Positions 9,495-17,548 of a stretch of DNA of 64,000 nt are shown piece by piece. A program made the position numbers and the translations under genes. The notes below the pieces were generated by a model. The model ran no database searches and was not told the DNA's origin. It saw only the letters and a list, made by a program, of their open reading frames with translations. The stretch is from contig NZ_RAQO01000008.1 in assembly GCF_003610775.1 (NCBI RefSeq), positions 372,001 to 436,000 on the forward strand, written 5' to 3'. The stretch's first letter is position 1, and the number at the start of each line of letters is the position of its first letter. Source of the stretch: Alginatibacterium sediminis. Lineage in GTDB: Bacteria > Pseudomonadota > Gammaproteobacteria > Enterobacterales > Celerinatantimonadaceae.

Positions 9495-9509
9495 TACAAA
9501 TCGTTATCA
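9495..9509 (-). promoter_or_regulatory. Putative Fur box upstream of fbpA
   Basis: Read on the minus strand the sequence is TGATAACgATTTGTA, matching about ten of fourteen positions of the 7-1-7 Fur consensus TGATAATnATTATCA. A further TGATAAT half-site lies at about 9521-9527. Position before an iron-uptake operon supports iron control. It is a motif match by eye, not a scored hit. Confidence 0.5.
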
Positions 9510-9689
9510 TTTGCGCGTAGATTATCATAGGGGTTTTTATGATGCTAGCTTTTCGTGTACTAAATCGCCTTCACTTGATAGAAAGCAATTTCTTGCGTAA
9601 TTAACTAGCCGCCGTTGACTTGCCACCAGGTAAAAAGCACTTAAACTAGGCGCTGTTTTGGCAAGCTCGCTTTCATTTAAGGCAACAAC

Positions 9690-10871
9690 ATGCGTAGTTA
9701 CGCTCATTATTTCACCGGACAAACAGGCCTTCTGCTCCTCAATTGCCTATTTAACGGACTTAGTTTTTCTTTCATTTATCCGGTGATGAGCTTCTTTTTA
9801 GTCCAAGAACTGCAAAGCCCTCCCATTTTGATCGGTGTTTACACAATTTGCGTCACCTTATCTGGCCTTATAATCAGCCAAGTCTTGGGCTACTTAACTG
9901 ACAAAGGATTAAGTGCGAAAACCAGCTATTGTTTATCGCTATTAAGTATCAGTATTGCCAGTGGCATATTTAGTATTGCTGATAACTATTGGCAGGTTTG
10001 GTTAGCTGGTATTGTTTTTATGGGTATTGGCGCGGCGTCAATGCCGCTGCTTTTAACCATTATTCGCGAGGCGGCAATCCAACAAAACCGCGACGTTCGC
10101 GATATGAATGCTGTCATGCGGGCAACGATTTCCCTCGCTTGGATCGCAGGTCCTCCGCTAGCCTACGGTTTAATCGCACAGTTTGGCTTTACGGCAAGCT
10201 TTGGCAGCGCCAGTATCATCACCGCGTTGACGGTAGTTTTAGCCATTTATAGCTTGCCAAACACAGGCATCAAGGCCAAAGACTCACAACAAGAACCTAA
10301 TACCCCCATTAGTTTTCATATTTGGCTACTATGCCTGGTGCTACTTTTTGTAAATATGGCAAATGGTATGTACGGCACAGCAATGCCATTGTACAGCTTA
10401 AACGAACGCGATTTACCGGCCTATTTACCTGGTCTTTTGTTTGGTGTTGCCGCTGGTTTGGAGGTTCCGATCATGATCATCGCAAGCCGCTTAGCTAATC
10501 ACTTTGGAACCCAAAAACTTATGGGCATAGCAACCATCTGCGGGGCTGTCTTTTATACTGGAATATATTCGGCAAGCCAAGGGTGGCACTTTATTGCTCT
10601 GCAGTTATGCAACGCCATATTCTTTGGAGTATTTGCAAGTTTAGGTGTCACTGTTATTCAAGAAATGCTGCCAAACAGGCCTGGCTTTGCCTCGGCGTTG
10701 TTCTCCAATAGTATGCGAGCAGGAATGATGATAGGCACTAGTTTAACCGGGATTATCGCGCAGTTTTACAGCTTTCAAACGGCAATCCTGGGAGCAAGTA
10801 TTGCCGTCATATGCGCCGCTGTTTGCTTAGGCTGGGCGGCTCGAGTATCAAGCTCAGAACAGAAGGCTTAG
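9690..10871 (+). CDS. MFS sugar efflux transporter, SET family
   Basis: Twelve-helix major facilitator protein of 393 residues. The block AVMRATISLAWIAGPPLAYGLIAQFGF and the region TMPLLLTIIREAA-like at about 125-135 closely resemble E. coli SetA/SetB/SetC, which export sugars and sugar analogues. The DKG after helix 2 is the MFS loop motif. The ATG at 9690 has AAGG eight bases upstream. It stands alone: fbpA diverges to its left and the HD-GYP gene is convergent to its right. The substrate cannot be read from sequence. Confidence 0.8.
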   Translation: MRSYAHYFTGQTGLLLLNCLFNGLSFSFIYPVMSFFLVQELQSPPILIGVYTICVTLSGLIISQVLGYLTDKGLSAKTSYCLSLLSISIASGIFSIADNYWQVWLAGIVFMGIGAASMPLLLTIIREAAIQQNRDVRDMNAVMRATISLAWIAGPPLAYGLIAQFGFTASFGSASIITALTVVLAIYSLPNTGIKAKDSQQEPNTPISFHIWLLCLVLLFVNMANGMYGTAMPLYSLNERDLPAYLPGLLFGVAAGLEVPIMIIASRLANHFGTQKLMGIATICGAVFYTGIYSASQGWHFIALQLCNAIFFGVFASLGVTVIQEMLPNRPGFASALFSNSMRAGMMIGTSLTGIIAQFYSFQTAILGASIAVICAAVCLGWAARVSSSEQKA

Positions 10872-10900
10872 AGACAGTCATTTATAAAAACTATCGCCAT

Positions 10901-12082
10901 TTACTGGACGTAGTTTTGAATATCTAGTCCAAAGTCACGCGCAGACACTGCCGCTTCAATTTCATCATGAGGGGTTTTGCTCAAATCAAGATCTACGACC
11001 TCGATATGCATTGAGGTTTTTGCATTGTAAACTAACCTAAGCGTTGGTCGCATAGGCTTGCTCGCATGACGATTGGTCACAAACCCTAAGCGTCCAGACT
11101 TTAGCTGGACCAAGGTCCCAATAGGATAAACGCCCATACAGCGGATAAACTTCTCAAGTAGACCCGTTTCAAATTGAGAGCCTGATCCTTTGAGTAAAAT
11201 CCCAAAAGCTTTGGTGGGGGGCATACCACTTTTATAAACACGATCAGCCGTTAAGGCATCGTATACATCCACCAGGGTTGCCATGCGTGAGTAAATACTT
11301 AATTGATCCTCTTTAAGGTGGCGAGGATAGCCATTGCCATCAATGTGTTCATGATGATTAGCTGCGACATCCATCATGATTTGGCTAATCCCTTCTTGTT
11401 TCTCGAGGATCAAACGACTGTGCACGACATGTTCTCGCATCACTACAAATTCGGCTTCGGTTAGACGGCCAGGCTTGTGTAAAATGGCATCAGGAGTATT
11501 GATTTTACCAATATCGTGAAGCATTCCACCCATCACCAATTGGCTTTGCACGTCACGTTCCATACCAAGATAACGGCCAAAATAGGCTAACAACATGCCT
11601 ACATTAAGTGAATGCTCTAGCAAGTATTTGTCTTTGGCGCGCAACTTAGACAACACCATTAAGGCTTCGCTGAACTCCCCTAATGCATCAACTAAACCCG
11701 ATGCAATCTCTTCCATTTCCTGAAGATCGATCGGCTCACCTTGGCGAAGCTGTTGGAAATATTTGCTTTGCAGTGATTTTGCTTCTTGAAACATGCGCTT
11801 TGCAGCTGCCACATTTTTAACTTTAGACTCAGGGCTTTTTTCTTCGGCATCTTTGGGCTGCTCGACCTTCGAACGCTGCCAGTCCACCTTAACCGTTAAG
11901 ACACCTTTTTTACGGAGAATTTCAATATGCTCAGCCTTTCCAATCCGCCCGGATTGCTTAAGCTCAGCTTTGCCCGACTGAGACAAAATCGAATCGACAT
12001 ACATACCGATTTGTAATTGACTCACGGCAAACTCTTGGAAGCGTGGTTTAACTTCAGTGCTATGAGTAGGTGTCACAGGCAT
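10901..12082 (-). CDS. HD-GYP cyclic-di-GMP phosphodiesterase
   Basis: Predicted cytoplasmic c-di-GMP hydrolase. The N-terminal residues 15-70 (VSQLQIGMYVDSIL...VKVDW) fit the DUF3391 domain that often precedes HD-GYP. The catalytic domain spans about 150-345: H157, the HD pair at 189-190 (MLHDIGKINTPDAILHKPGRLT), EHVVHS, and the HHEHIDGNGYP signature at 243-253, so metal ligands look complete. Residues 280-390 (FVTNRHASKPMRPTLRLV) form the usual tail. AAGGA precedes the ATG by seven bases. No membrane or receiver domain is present, so the input signal is unknown. Confidence 0.9.
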   Translation of the reverse strand: MPVTPTHSTEVKPRFQEFAVSQLQIGMYVDSILSQSGKAELKQSGRIGKAEHIEILRKKGVLTVKVDWQRSKVEQPKDAEEKSPESKVKNVAAAKRMFQEAKSLQSKYFQQLRQGEPIDLQEMEEIASGLVDALGEFSEALMVLSKLRAKDKYLLEHSLNVGMLLAYFGRYLGMERDVQSQLVMGGMLHDIGKINTPDAILHKPGRLTEAEFVVMREHVVHSRLILEKQEGISQIMMDVAANHHEHIDGNGYPRHLKEDQLSIYSRMATLVDVYDALTADRVYKSGMPPTKAFGILLKGSGSQFETGLLEKFIRCMGVYPIGTLVQLKSGRLGFVTNRHASKPMRPTLRLVYNAKTSMHIEVVDLDLSKTPHDEIEAAVSARDFGLDIQNYVQ

Positions 12083-12383
12083 ACTTCATCCTTCCGGTTA
12101 TTATTATTTAGTTTACGCTGCGGCTTTGTGTTTGAGCAATCTTTAAAATCGATAACCATCACATTTACTTACAAGAATAAGGACTTACTAATACCTAAGC
12201 ACCTATTAGGCTAAGCCCAAATAAACCAAGCCACATCAACTCTCTGTTTTAGGAAAACGGTACAATTAGCCAAACCAAGCTTAACTTGGTGACACAAACA
12301 GAGCATTCAACTTATCAAAAAAAGCAGCGTGGACAGCTAGTTGAGAGTCCCTTATGCTACAAACCAAATCGTTGGAGGGCAGC
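12083..12383. other. Intergenic gap between divergent genes
   Basis: About 300 bases separate the HD-GYP gene from the fatty acid hydroxylase gene, and should hold both promoters. The only structure I see is a short hairpin ACCAAG-CTTAA-CTTGGT near 12274-12292. No open frame with a plausible ribosome site was seen. Confidence 0.6.
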
Positions 12384-13184
12384 ATGGAATCAGCAAATCT
12401 AATTCGAATGGTAGTCTTTTTTTCACTACTCATTGGATTCATGCTTTTGGAAGCTATTTTTCCACGTCGAAAGCGCGATATCAAACGCACTGCGCGCTGG
12501 CCAGCAAATCTGAGTTTAGTGTTCACTAATAGCCTGATCCTTAAATTAGCTTTCCCTATCGGCGCCGTTGGCTTCGCCGCTCAGCTGCAAAGTGTTAATT
12601 TTGGATTGTTTAATCTAGTACACTTGCCCCTTGGCTTGAGTGTTATTTTCAGTATTCTGATTTTAGACTTGGCAATTTACTGGCAGCATCGATTGTTTCA
12701 CCGGCAAGCTTGGCTTTGGAAGTTACATCAAGTGCATCACAGCGACCCCGATTACGACGTTACTACTGGCAGTCGCTTTCATCCAATTGAAATACTGCTT
12801 TCTATGGGCATCAAACTAGCTGTCATCGCGCTGCTTGGCCCACCACTGGTCGCCGTAATCCTATTCGAAATTATTTTGAATGGCCTGGCTATGTTTAATC
12901 ACGCGAATCTAAAGCTACCTTTAGCGTGGGACAACATCATACGTCGCGTAATCGTTACACCAGATATGCACCGAGTACATCATAGTGTTGAACCCAGAGA
13001 GTGCCATAGTAACTTCGGCTTTAATCTTTCAATTTGGGATCGACTGTTTAATAGTTATGTCGCCCAACCCAAAGCTGGCCACATAAACATGCAAATAGGC
13101 TTAGTTCAGTTTCCGCAACCTGAGAATCGAAATTTAGTGGCGCTATTAAAGCAACCCTTCAAGCGAGACAGCATGGATGTATAG
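12384..13184 (+). CDS. Fatty acid hydroxylase / sterol desaturase family membrane protein
   Basis: Integral membrane di-iron oxygenase family (FA_hydroxylase). Histidine clusters are HRLFH, HQVHH, FNHAN and HRVHH, the expected metal ligands, set between hydrophobic segments. The motif DLAIYWQHRLFHRQAWLWKLHQVHHSDPDYDVTTGSRFHP is the family core. The start at 12384 is preceded by GGAGG with a five-base spacer; an ATG ten codons upstream lacks one. Length 266. It overlaps lysO by eight bases, so the two are co-transcribed. The substrate (lipid head group, fatty acid or sterol-like) is unknown. Confidence 0.88.
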   Translation: MESANLIRMVVFFSLLIGFMLLEAIFPRRKRDIKRTARWPANLSLVFTNSLILKLAFPIGAVGFAAQLQSVNFGLFNLVHLPLGLSVIFSILILDLAIYWQHRLFHRQAWLWKLHQVHHSDPDYDVTTGSRFHPIEILLSMGIKLAVIALLGPPLVAVILFEIILNGLAMFNHANLKLPLAWDNIIRRVIVTPDMHRVHHSVEPRECHSNFGFNLSIWDRLFNSYVAQPKAGHINMQIGLVQFPQPENRNLVALLKQPFKRDSMDV

Positions 13185-14106
13185 TGGCTTGCTGATGATA
13201 CTGGGCGCACTGGTTCTTGGTTACATGTGCCCACCAGCTAAGACTGAACGACTGCATTTGATCAATCAGGTTTGTAAGTACTTACTGTTTTTGATTTTGT
13301 TTTTGATGGGCTATGGCCTCTCTAACATGCCAGAGTTGCAGGACAATCTTAAGTCGATGCTAAGCAATAGCTTTTTGTTTTTAAGTTTGTTGTTACTATT
13401 TAATGGCACAAGTTTAGTTTTGCTCAAACCACTGCTTGCAATGCCTGAGGTTAAACCACAGAACCAAACTAAATCTAACCTGGGTGCCCTGCTCGAACCC
13501 GTTCTAATGATTGCGACGGTGCTCGGGGCTCTGTTATTAGGCTTAGTATTAAGAGCCAATCAAATGGCGATAAGCTTAGATACTGCCACCTATAGTGAAT
13601 GGGCTTTAATACTAATGGTGTTACTCATTGGTATTCAGCTGCGCAGTAGTGGGATTAGCTTGCGCCAAATATTACTCAACCGCCGTGGATTAATCATCGC
13701 GGTTACGATATTGCTTAGTAGTATTCCTGCCGGATTATTAGGTGCAAAACTAAGTGATTTACCAGCACTTCACGGACTCGCTTTGAGCTCTGGTTATGGG
13801 TGGTATAGTTTATCGGGAGTATTAATTAGTGAGTCAATCAACCCTGCTCTCGGTGCCACCGCATTTATAGTCGACTTAGGTCGCGAATTATTAACCTTAG
13901 TGCTTATTCCGGTATTTATTCGCACCCAACCTGCCGCCATCATTGGGATTTCTGGCGCCACTGCAATGGATTTCTCACTACCGATGATTTCACGTAGTGG
14001 TGGGCCAAACATGGTGCCCATTGCAGTGGTCAGTGGCTTTATATTGTCGCTTGCCTGCCCAGTCGTGCTGCTAAGCCTGCTCTCATTGATCCATACTTTG
14101 AACTAA
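13177..14106 (+). CDS. lysO: Lysine exporter LysO family protein
   Basis: Membrane protein of 309 residues similar to E. coli LysO (YbjE), a lysine and thialysine exporter. Family marks are the C-terminal half: LALSSGYGWYSLSGVLISE, PALGATAFIVDLGRELLTLVLIPV and DFSLPMISRSGGPNMVPIAVVSGFILS, in which charged residues within helices mediate transport. The start codon lies inside the 3' end of the preceding hydroxylase gene. Its 3' end overlaps arcB, which is convergent, by 24 bases. Confidence 0.85.
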   Translation: MYSGLLMILGALVLGYMCPPAKTERLHLINQVCKYLLFLILFLMGYGLSNMPELQDNLKSMLSNSFLFLSLLLLFNGTSLVLLKPLLAMPEVKPQNQTKSNLGALLEPVLMIATVLGALLLGLVLRANQMAISLDTATYSEWALILMVLLIGIQLRSSGISLRQILLNRRGLIIAVTILLSSIPAGLLGAKLSDLPALHGLALSSGYGWYSLSGVLISESINPALGATAFIVDLGRELLTLVLIPVFIRTQPAAIIGISGATAMDFSLPMISRSGGPNMVPIAVVSGFILSLACPVVLLSLLSLIHTLN

Positions 14107-16407
14107 CTGAGTTAACTCGGCCAGATCACTTGGATAGTCAGCTTTCATTTGTGCTATCCAATCGGGCATATTTTCTTTCCATGCTGGTAATTCTGGCGAC
14201 TGAATACTATTGGCTAAGCGTTGTATATGGGCTAACCCGATAGAGCCCGCAGCTCCTTTCACCTTATGTGCCTCTTCGACCAATGCGTCCATATCCTGCG
14301 CAATCAAATTGCTGTCAATAATAGCAATATAGTCAGGCATGACTTTGGCAAATAGCTCGATATTGCGCAACAGCAGATCTTTGCCCATTGTTTGCCAATG
14401 CTGTTGCAATAAATCCATATCAATATGCGCGTTCGATACCGGCTTTTGGGAAGCTATAAACGTTGGTTCACTTGGTTCTAGTCCAAACAAGCTATTAAAG
14501 CAACGAATCACTGAGCGTTTATCGATTGGCTTGTGAAGTATATCTTGCATACCTACCGCCTTATATTCGTCAGGCTTACTGACCACATTCGCAGTTAAGG
14601 CAACGATAGGCGGCATCAATGAAGCCGGATGATGATCAAACAAGTAACTCGAGACCTCAAATCCGGTCATATCAGGCAGTTGAATGTCTAGTAATACCAA
14701 ATCAAAGTCATCGGGTTCGAACATGTCGATGGCTTCTTGTCCTGTCATGGCAACATGCACCACATGTCCCATATTTTCGAGCAACGCAGTAGCAATCGTG
14801 ACATTAAGTTCAACATCTTCGACTAGAAGAATCTCCAGAGGAGGATGATCAATTTCTATCTCACGTTGCTCACTTTGACTGCGTTTCAAATCTAAGGTCA
14901 CACTAAAGCAACTTCCTTTGCCAAGCTCGCTGCGCACGTATATCTGCCCCTCCATTGCCTCAACCAACTGCTTGGTAACTGCGAGTCCAATTCCAGTACC
15001 ATTGGCTTTTCGCTGCCCTTCAACTTGATAATACATAGCAAAAATTTGTTCCATTTGCTCATGCTCTATCCCAACTCCAGAGTCTTCCACATCAAAGCGA
15101 ATATTGACATTCTCATTATTAGAACCAGCCGAAGCAGTGACGGATAAAGTCACAAACCCATGTTCAGTAAATTTGATCGCATTTTGAGTCAAGTTCCACA
15201 GGACTTGTCGTAGTCGAGTTGGATCTGCAATTACAAATTCAGGCATAGGGCCACTGCATTTGAGATCAAATTGCAGGCCTTTTTGTTGAGCTTGTAGTTG
15301 AGTAAGGGTCTCGATGTCGACTAAAAATGCGGAAAAGTCCATCACATCGTTGGCGATAGTAAACCGACGGCGGTCCAGTTTATCTAGATCGATAATGTCG
15401 TTAAAAATGTTACCTAGAGTGGAAGCACTCAACAAAATTGTATTCACATGCTTACGCTGGGAGGAGTCAAGTTTGGTGTCGAGCAAAATTCGACTCAAAC
15501 CTACCACACCATTGAGGGGGGTTCTAAGTTCGTGACTCAGTGTTGAAACAAACTGAGTTTTATCTCGGCTCGCTTGTTCTAGTTTCTCTTGCTGGAATTT
15601 TCGCTCAGTTAAATCGCGTCCAAATCCCAACAAACCTAAACGACTGCCTTCGTTACTATAAAAAGGAACTTTTCTCAGTTCATAAAAGGCTTTGCGACCA
15701 TCGGGATATTGCAGCCATTGCTCATAAGTTAGCGGCTCATTTTGGGCAAATACTTCAGAGTCGGTTTCAACCACCAAACTTGCAATTTCTTGTTCATATA
15801 CGTCAAAGGGAGTGAGTCCAATCAGCTCTCGCTCTTTTTTCCCGGTTAACTCTTCCATAGCTCGATTACAACCCGAGAACTGCCCTTGTTCGTTTCGGTA
15901 GTACACCAGATCTGGTGAACTGTCGATAAAGCTACGCAACAGCACGGATCGCTCTTCTAACTCAACTTGAGCACGCTCTCGCTGTATCACTTCACTCTCT
16001 AGCTCTTTGATGGCGTGTTGACGAGCGGCTTCGGCTTTTTCTCGTTCTGCAATTTCGCTGTTGAGTTGATTAATATTCTGCTGCAGGGTTTGGGTTAACT
16101 CTTGGTCGCGGGAGCGCATTTGTTCAAGCTTACGTACCATTTCAGTCAAGCGCATACGCGAGTCTTCGAGTTGCTCGACCACCACCGACATAAAGTAAAC
16201 TGCCCAAGGGGTAAGTACCAGAGCGAAAAAGATTGAACGAATTAAATCAACCTCTGAAACCGAGCCAGTCAAGACGAACGTGACTGCCATTTGAATTAAC
16301 AACGCGACGCAAATAATGGCGGTAGCTAAACTAATACTAAAGCGAACAATCCCTAAATGTGACAACAAATGTACGTAATAGGTGGCAAGTTTCTTTAACG
16401 GGGTCAA
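14083..16407 (-). CDS. arcB: Aerobic respiration control sensor kinase ArcB
   Basis: Tripartite hybrid histidine kinase that senses quinone redox state and phosphorylates ArcA. Two membrane helices lie at about 23-46 and 58-76, followed by a coiled coil (80-155). A PAS domain (about 155-270) has the conserved FSGCNRAMEELTGK with C180. HisKA carries the phospho-acceptor H292 in STLSHELRTPLNG, and the ATPase has NAIKFT, DSGVGI and GTGIGLAV. A receiver domain has D574 (LVLLDIQLPDM), and the HPt domain has H713 (EEAHKVKGAAGS). Layout and length (774) match E. coli ArcB (778), but the position of E. coli Cys241 is Phe. The start is a TTG preceded by AAGGA. Confidence 0.96.
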   Translation of the reverse strand: MTPLKKLATYYVHLLSHLGIVRFSISLATAIICVALLIQMAVTFVLTGSVSEVDLIRSIFFALVLTPWAVYFMSVVVEQLEDSRMRLTEMVRKLEQMRSRDQELTQTLQQNINQLNSEIAEREKAEAARQHAIKELESEVIQRERAQVELEERSVLLRSFIDSSPDLVYYRNEQGQFSGCNRAMEELTGKKERELIGLTPFDVYEQEIASLVVETDSEVFAQNEPLTYEQWLQYPDGRKAFYELRKVPFYSNEGSRLGLLGFGRDLTERKFQQEKLEQASRDKTQFVSTLSHELRTPLNGVVGLSRILLDTKLDSSQRKHVNTILLSASTLGNIFNDIIDLDKLDRRRFTIANDVMDFSAFLVDIETLTQLQAQQKGLQFDLKCSGPMPEFVIADPTRLRQVLWNLTQNAIKFTEHGFVTLSVTASAGSNNENVNIRFDVEDSGVGIEHEQMEQIFAMYYQVEGQRKANGTGIGLAVTKQLVEAMEGQIYVRSELGKGSCFSVTLDLKRSQSEQREIEIDHPPLEILLVEDVELNVTIATALLENMGHVVHVAMTGQEAIDMFEPDDFDLVLLDIQLPDMTGFEVSSYLFDHHPASLMPPIVALTANVVSKPDEYKAVGMQDILHKPIDKRSVIRCFNSLFGLEPSEPTFIASQKPVSNAHIDMDLLQQHWQTMGKDLLLRNIELFAKVMPDYIAIIDSNLIAQDMDALVEEAHKVKGAAGSIGLAHIQRLANSIQSPELPAWKENMPDWIAQMKADYPSDLAELTQLVQSMDQ

Positions 16408-16471
16408 CAGATATCCTTAGTGGCCCTTAGGGCGCAGTCCTTGATGAATGCAGCTTTCGTTTTCAACACGA

Positions 16472-16488
16472 AAATGTGATATAACAGC
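16472..16488. promoter_or_regulatory. Zur-like palindrome or promoter element upstream of folE2
   Basis: The segment contains TGTGATATAACA, an imperfect inverted repeat like half-sites of the Zur operator (E. coli znu TGTGATATTATAACA) but three bases shorter in the centre. It could equally be an extended -10 (TGTGATATAAC). folE2 is under zinc control in several bacteria, which is the only reason to mention Zur. Confidence 0.25.
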
Positions 16489-16563
16489 GGCCTTATTACT
16501 GTAAATTTTAGTACGGTGTTTTTCCATTAAAACATCGACCTCGCTTTTTGGAGTCGCAAAACC

Positions 16564-17490
16564 ATGCCGCACGCAATGCCTGACATCGCCAACTCAACCC
16601 AGGCACAAACCACTGGTACACTAGACCGAGTCGGTATGAGTAAAATAGAACTCCCGATTATGCTTAGCTTTGAGAACCAAGCACCAACTCGCATTGAAGC
16701 CGACGTGGAAGCCTTTGTAAACTTAACCGTTGCCGAAGCGAAAGGCATTCATATGTCGCGCTTATATTTGCTTCTCGACGAATTATCGACGGAGTCTGTG
16801 CTCAACTATGCCAGCTTACGCACTCTTTTAGAGGGTTTTATTAGTAGTCATGAAGATTTAAGTGATGTAGCTCAATTAAGCTTCAAGTTTGATTACCATT
16901 TACGTCGGGAATCGCTAATTTCCAAAAAGACTGGCTGGAAAGCCTATCCAATGCAAATAAATGCACGCTATCAGAACCAACGCATGCAAGTTGAGCTCAA
17001 AGTTGATGTTCCATACTCTAGTACCTGCCCGTGTTCAGCGGCTTTGGCTCGGCAACTAATTCAAGATGCGTTTAGCCAGCAGTTTCAAAACAAAGAAGCG
17101 ATAAACTTTGACAACATCCACCGCTGGTTAGGCAGTACCCAAGGCATAGTCGCCACCCCGCACAGCCAACGCAGTATCGCTGAAGTAAAAGTAATTTTGG
17201 CAGATAATGTTAAAGACTTTCCTTTCATTCAGTTGATTAACTCAATTGAAGACGCCCTGCAGACACCTGTGCAAGCCGCTGTAAAACGTGCCGACGAACA
17301 AGAATTTGCCAGACTTAATGGTCAGAATTTAATGTTTTGCGAAGACGCAGCCAGACGTTTGCAACAGCGACTAATTGGTCAAACTGAGTTCGCAGATTTT
17401 TGGCTGCGAGTTAACCACTTAGAAAGCTTACACGCGCATGATGCGGTCAGTGAAACCACCAAAGGTGTACCCGGCGGCTACACCGCATAA
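16564..17490 (+). CDS. folE2: GTP cyclohydrolase IB (FolE2)
   Basis: Metal-dependent GTP cyclohydrolase, first step from GTP to 7,8-dihydroneopterin triphosphate for folate (and queuosine-type) synthesis. The 308-residue protein has the family marks [10 protein letters not shown] (about 23-32), KGIHMSRLY (60-68) and [17 protein letters not shown] with C155 and C157, of which one is the metal-binding cysteine. The C-terminus [17 protein letters not shown]-like is typical. GGAG lies ten bases before the ATG; a second ATG four codons on is possible. It stands between two opposing genes (arcB and the GGDEF cyclase) as a single-gene unit. Confidence 0.93.
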   Translation: MPHAMPDIANSTQAQTTGTLDRVGMSKIELPIMLSFENQAPTRIEADVEAFVNLTVAEAKGIHMSRLYLLLDELSTESVLNYASLRTLLEGFISSHEDLSDVAQLSFKFDYHLRRESLISKKTGWKAYPMQINARYQNQRMQVELKVDVPYSSTCPCSAALARQLIQDAFSQQFQNKEAINFDNIHRWLGSTQGIVATPHSQRSIAEVKVILADNVKDFPFIQLINSIEDALQTPVQAAVKRADEQEFARLNGQNLMFCEDAARRLQQRLIGQTEFADFWLRVNHLESLHAHDAVSETTKGVPGGYTA

Positions 17491-17510
17491 ACTGACGAAA
17501 CCGACAAATT

Positions 17511-17548
17511 AGCTACAACTTGTGTTGCTTAAAACGGGAGTTGTAGCT
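17511..17548. terminator. Convergent inverted repeat after folE2
   Basis: Perfect ten-base arms AGCTACAACT and AGTTGTAGCT flank an 18-base loop between the convergent 3' ends of folE2 and the GGDEF gene; the right arm overlaps the latter's last codons. No strong U-run follows on either side, so terminator function is plausible but unproved. Confidence 0.4.
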
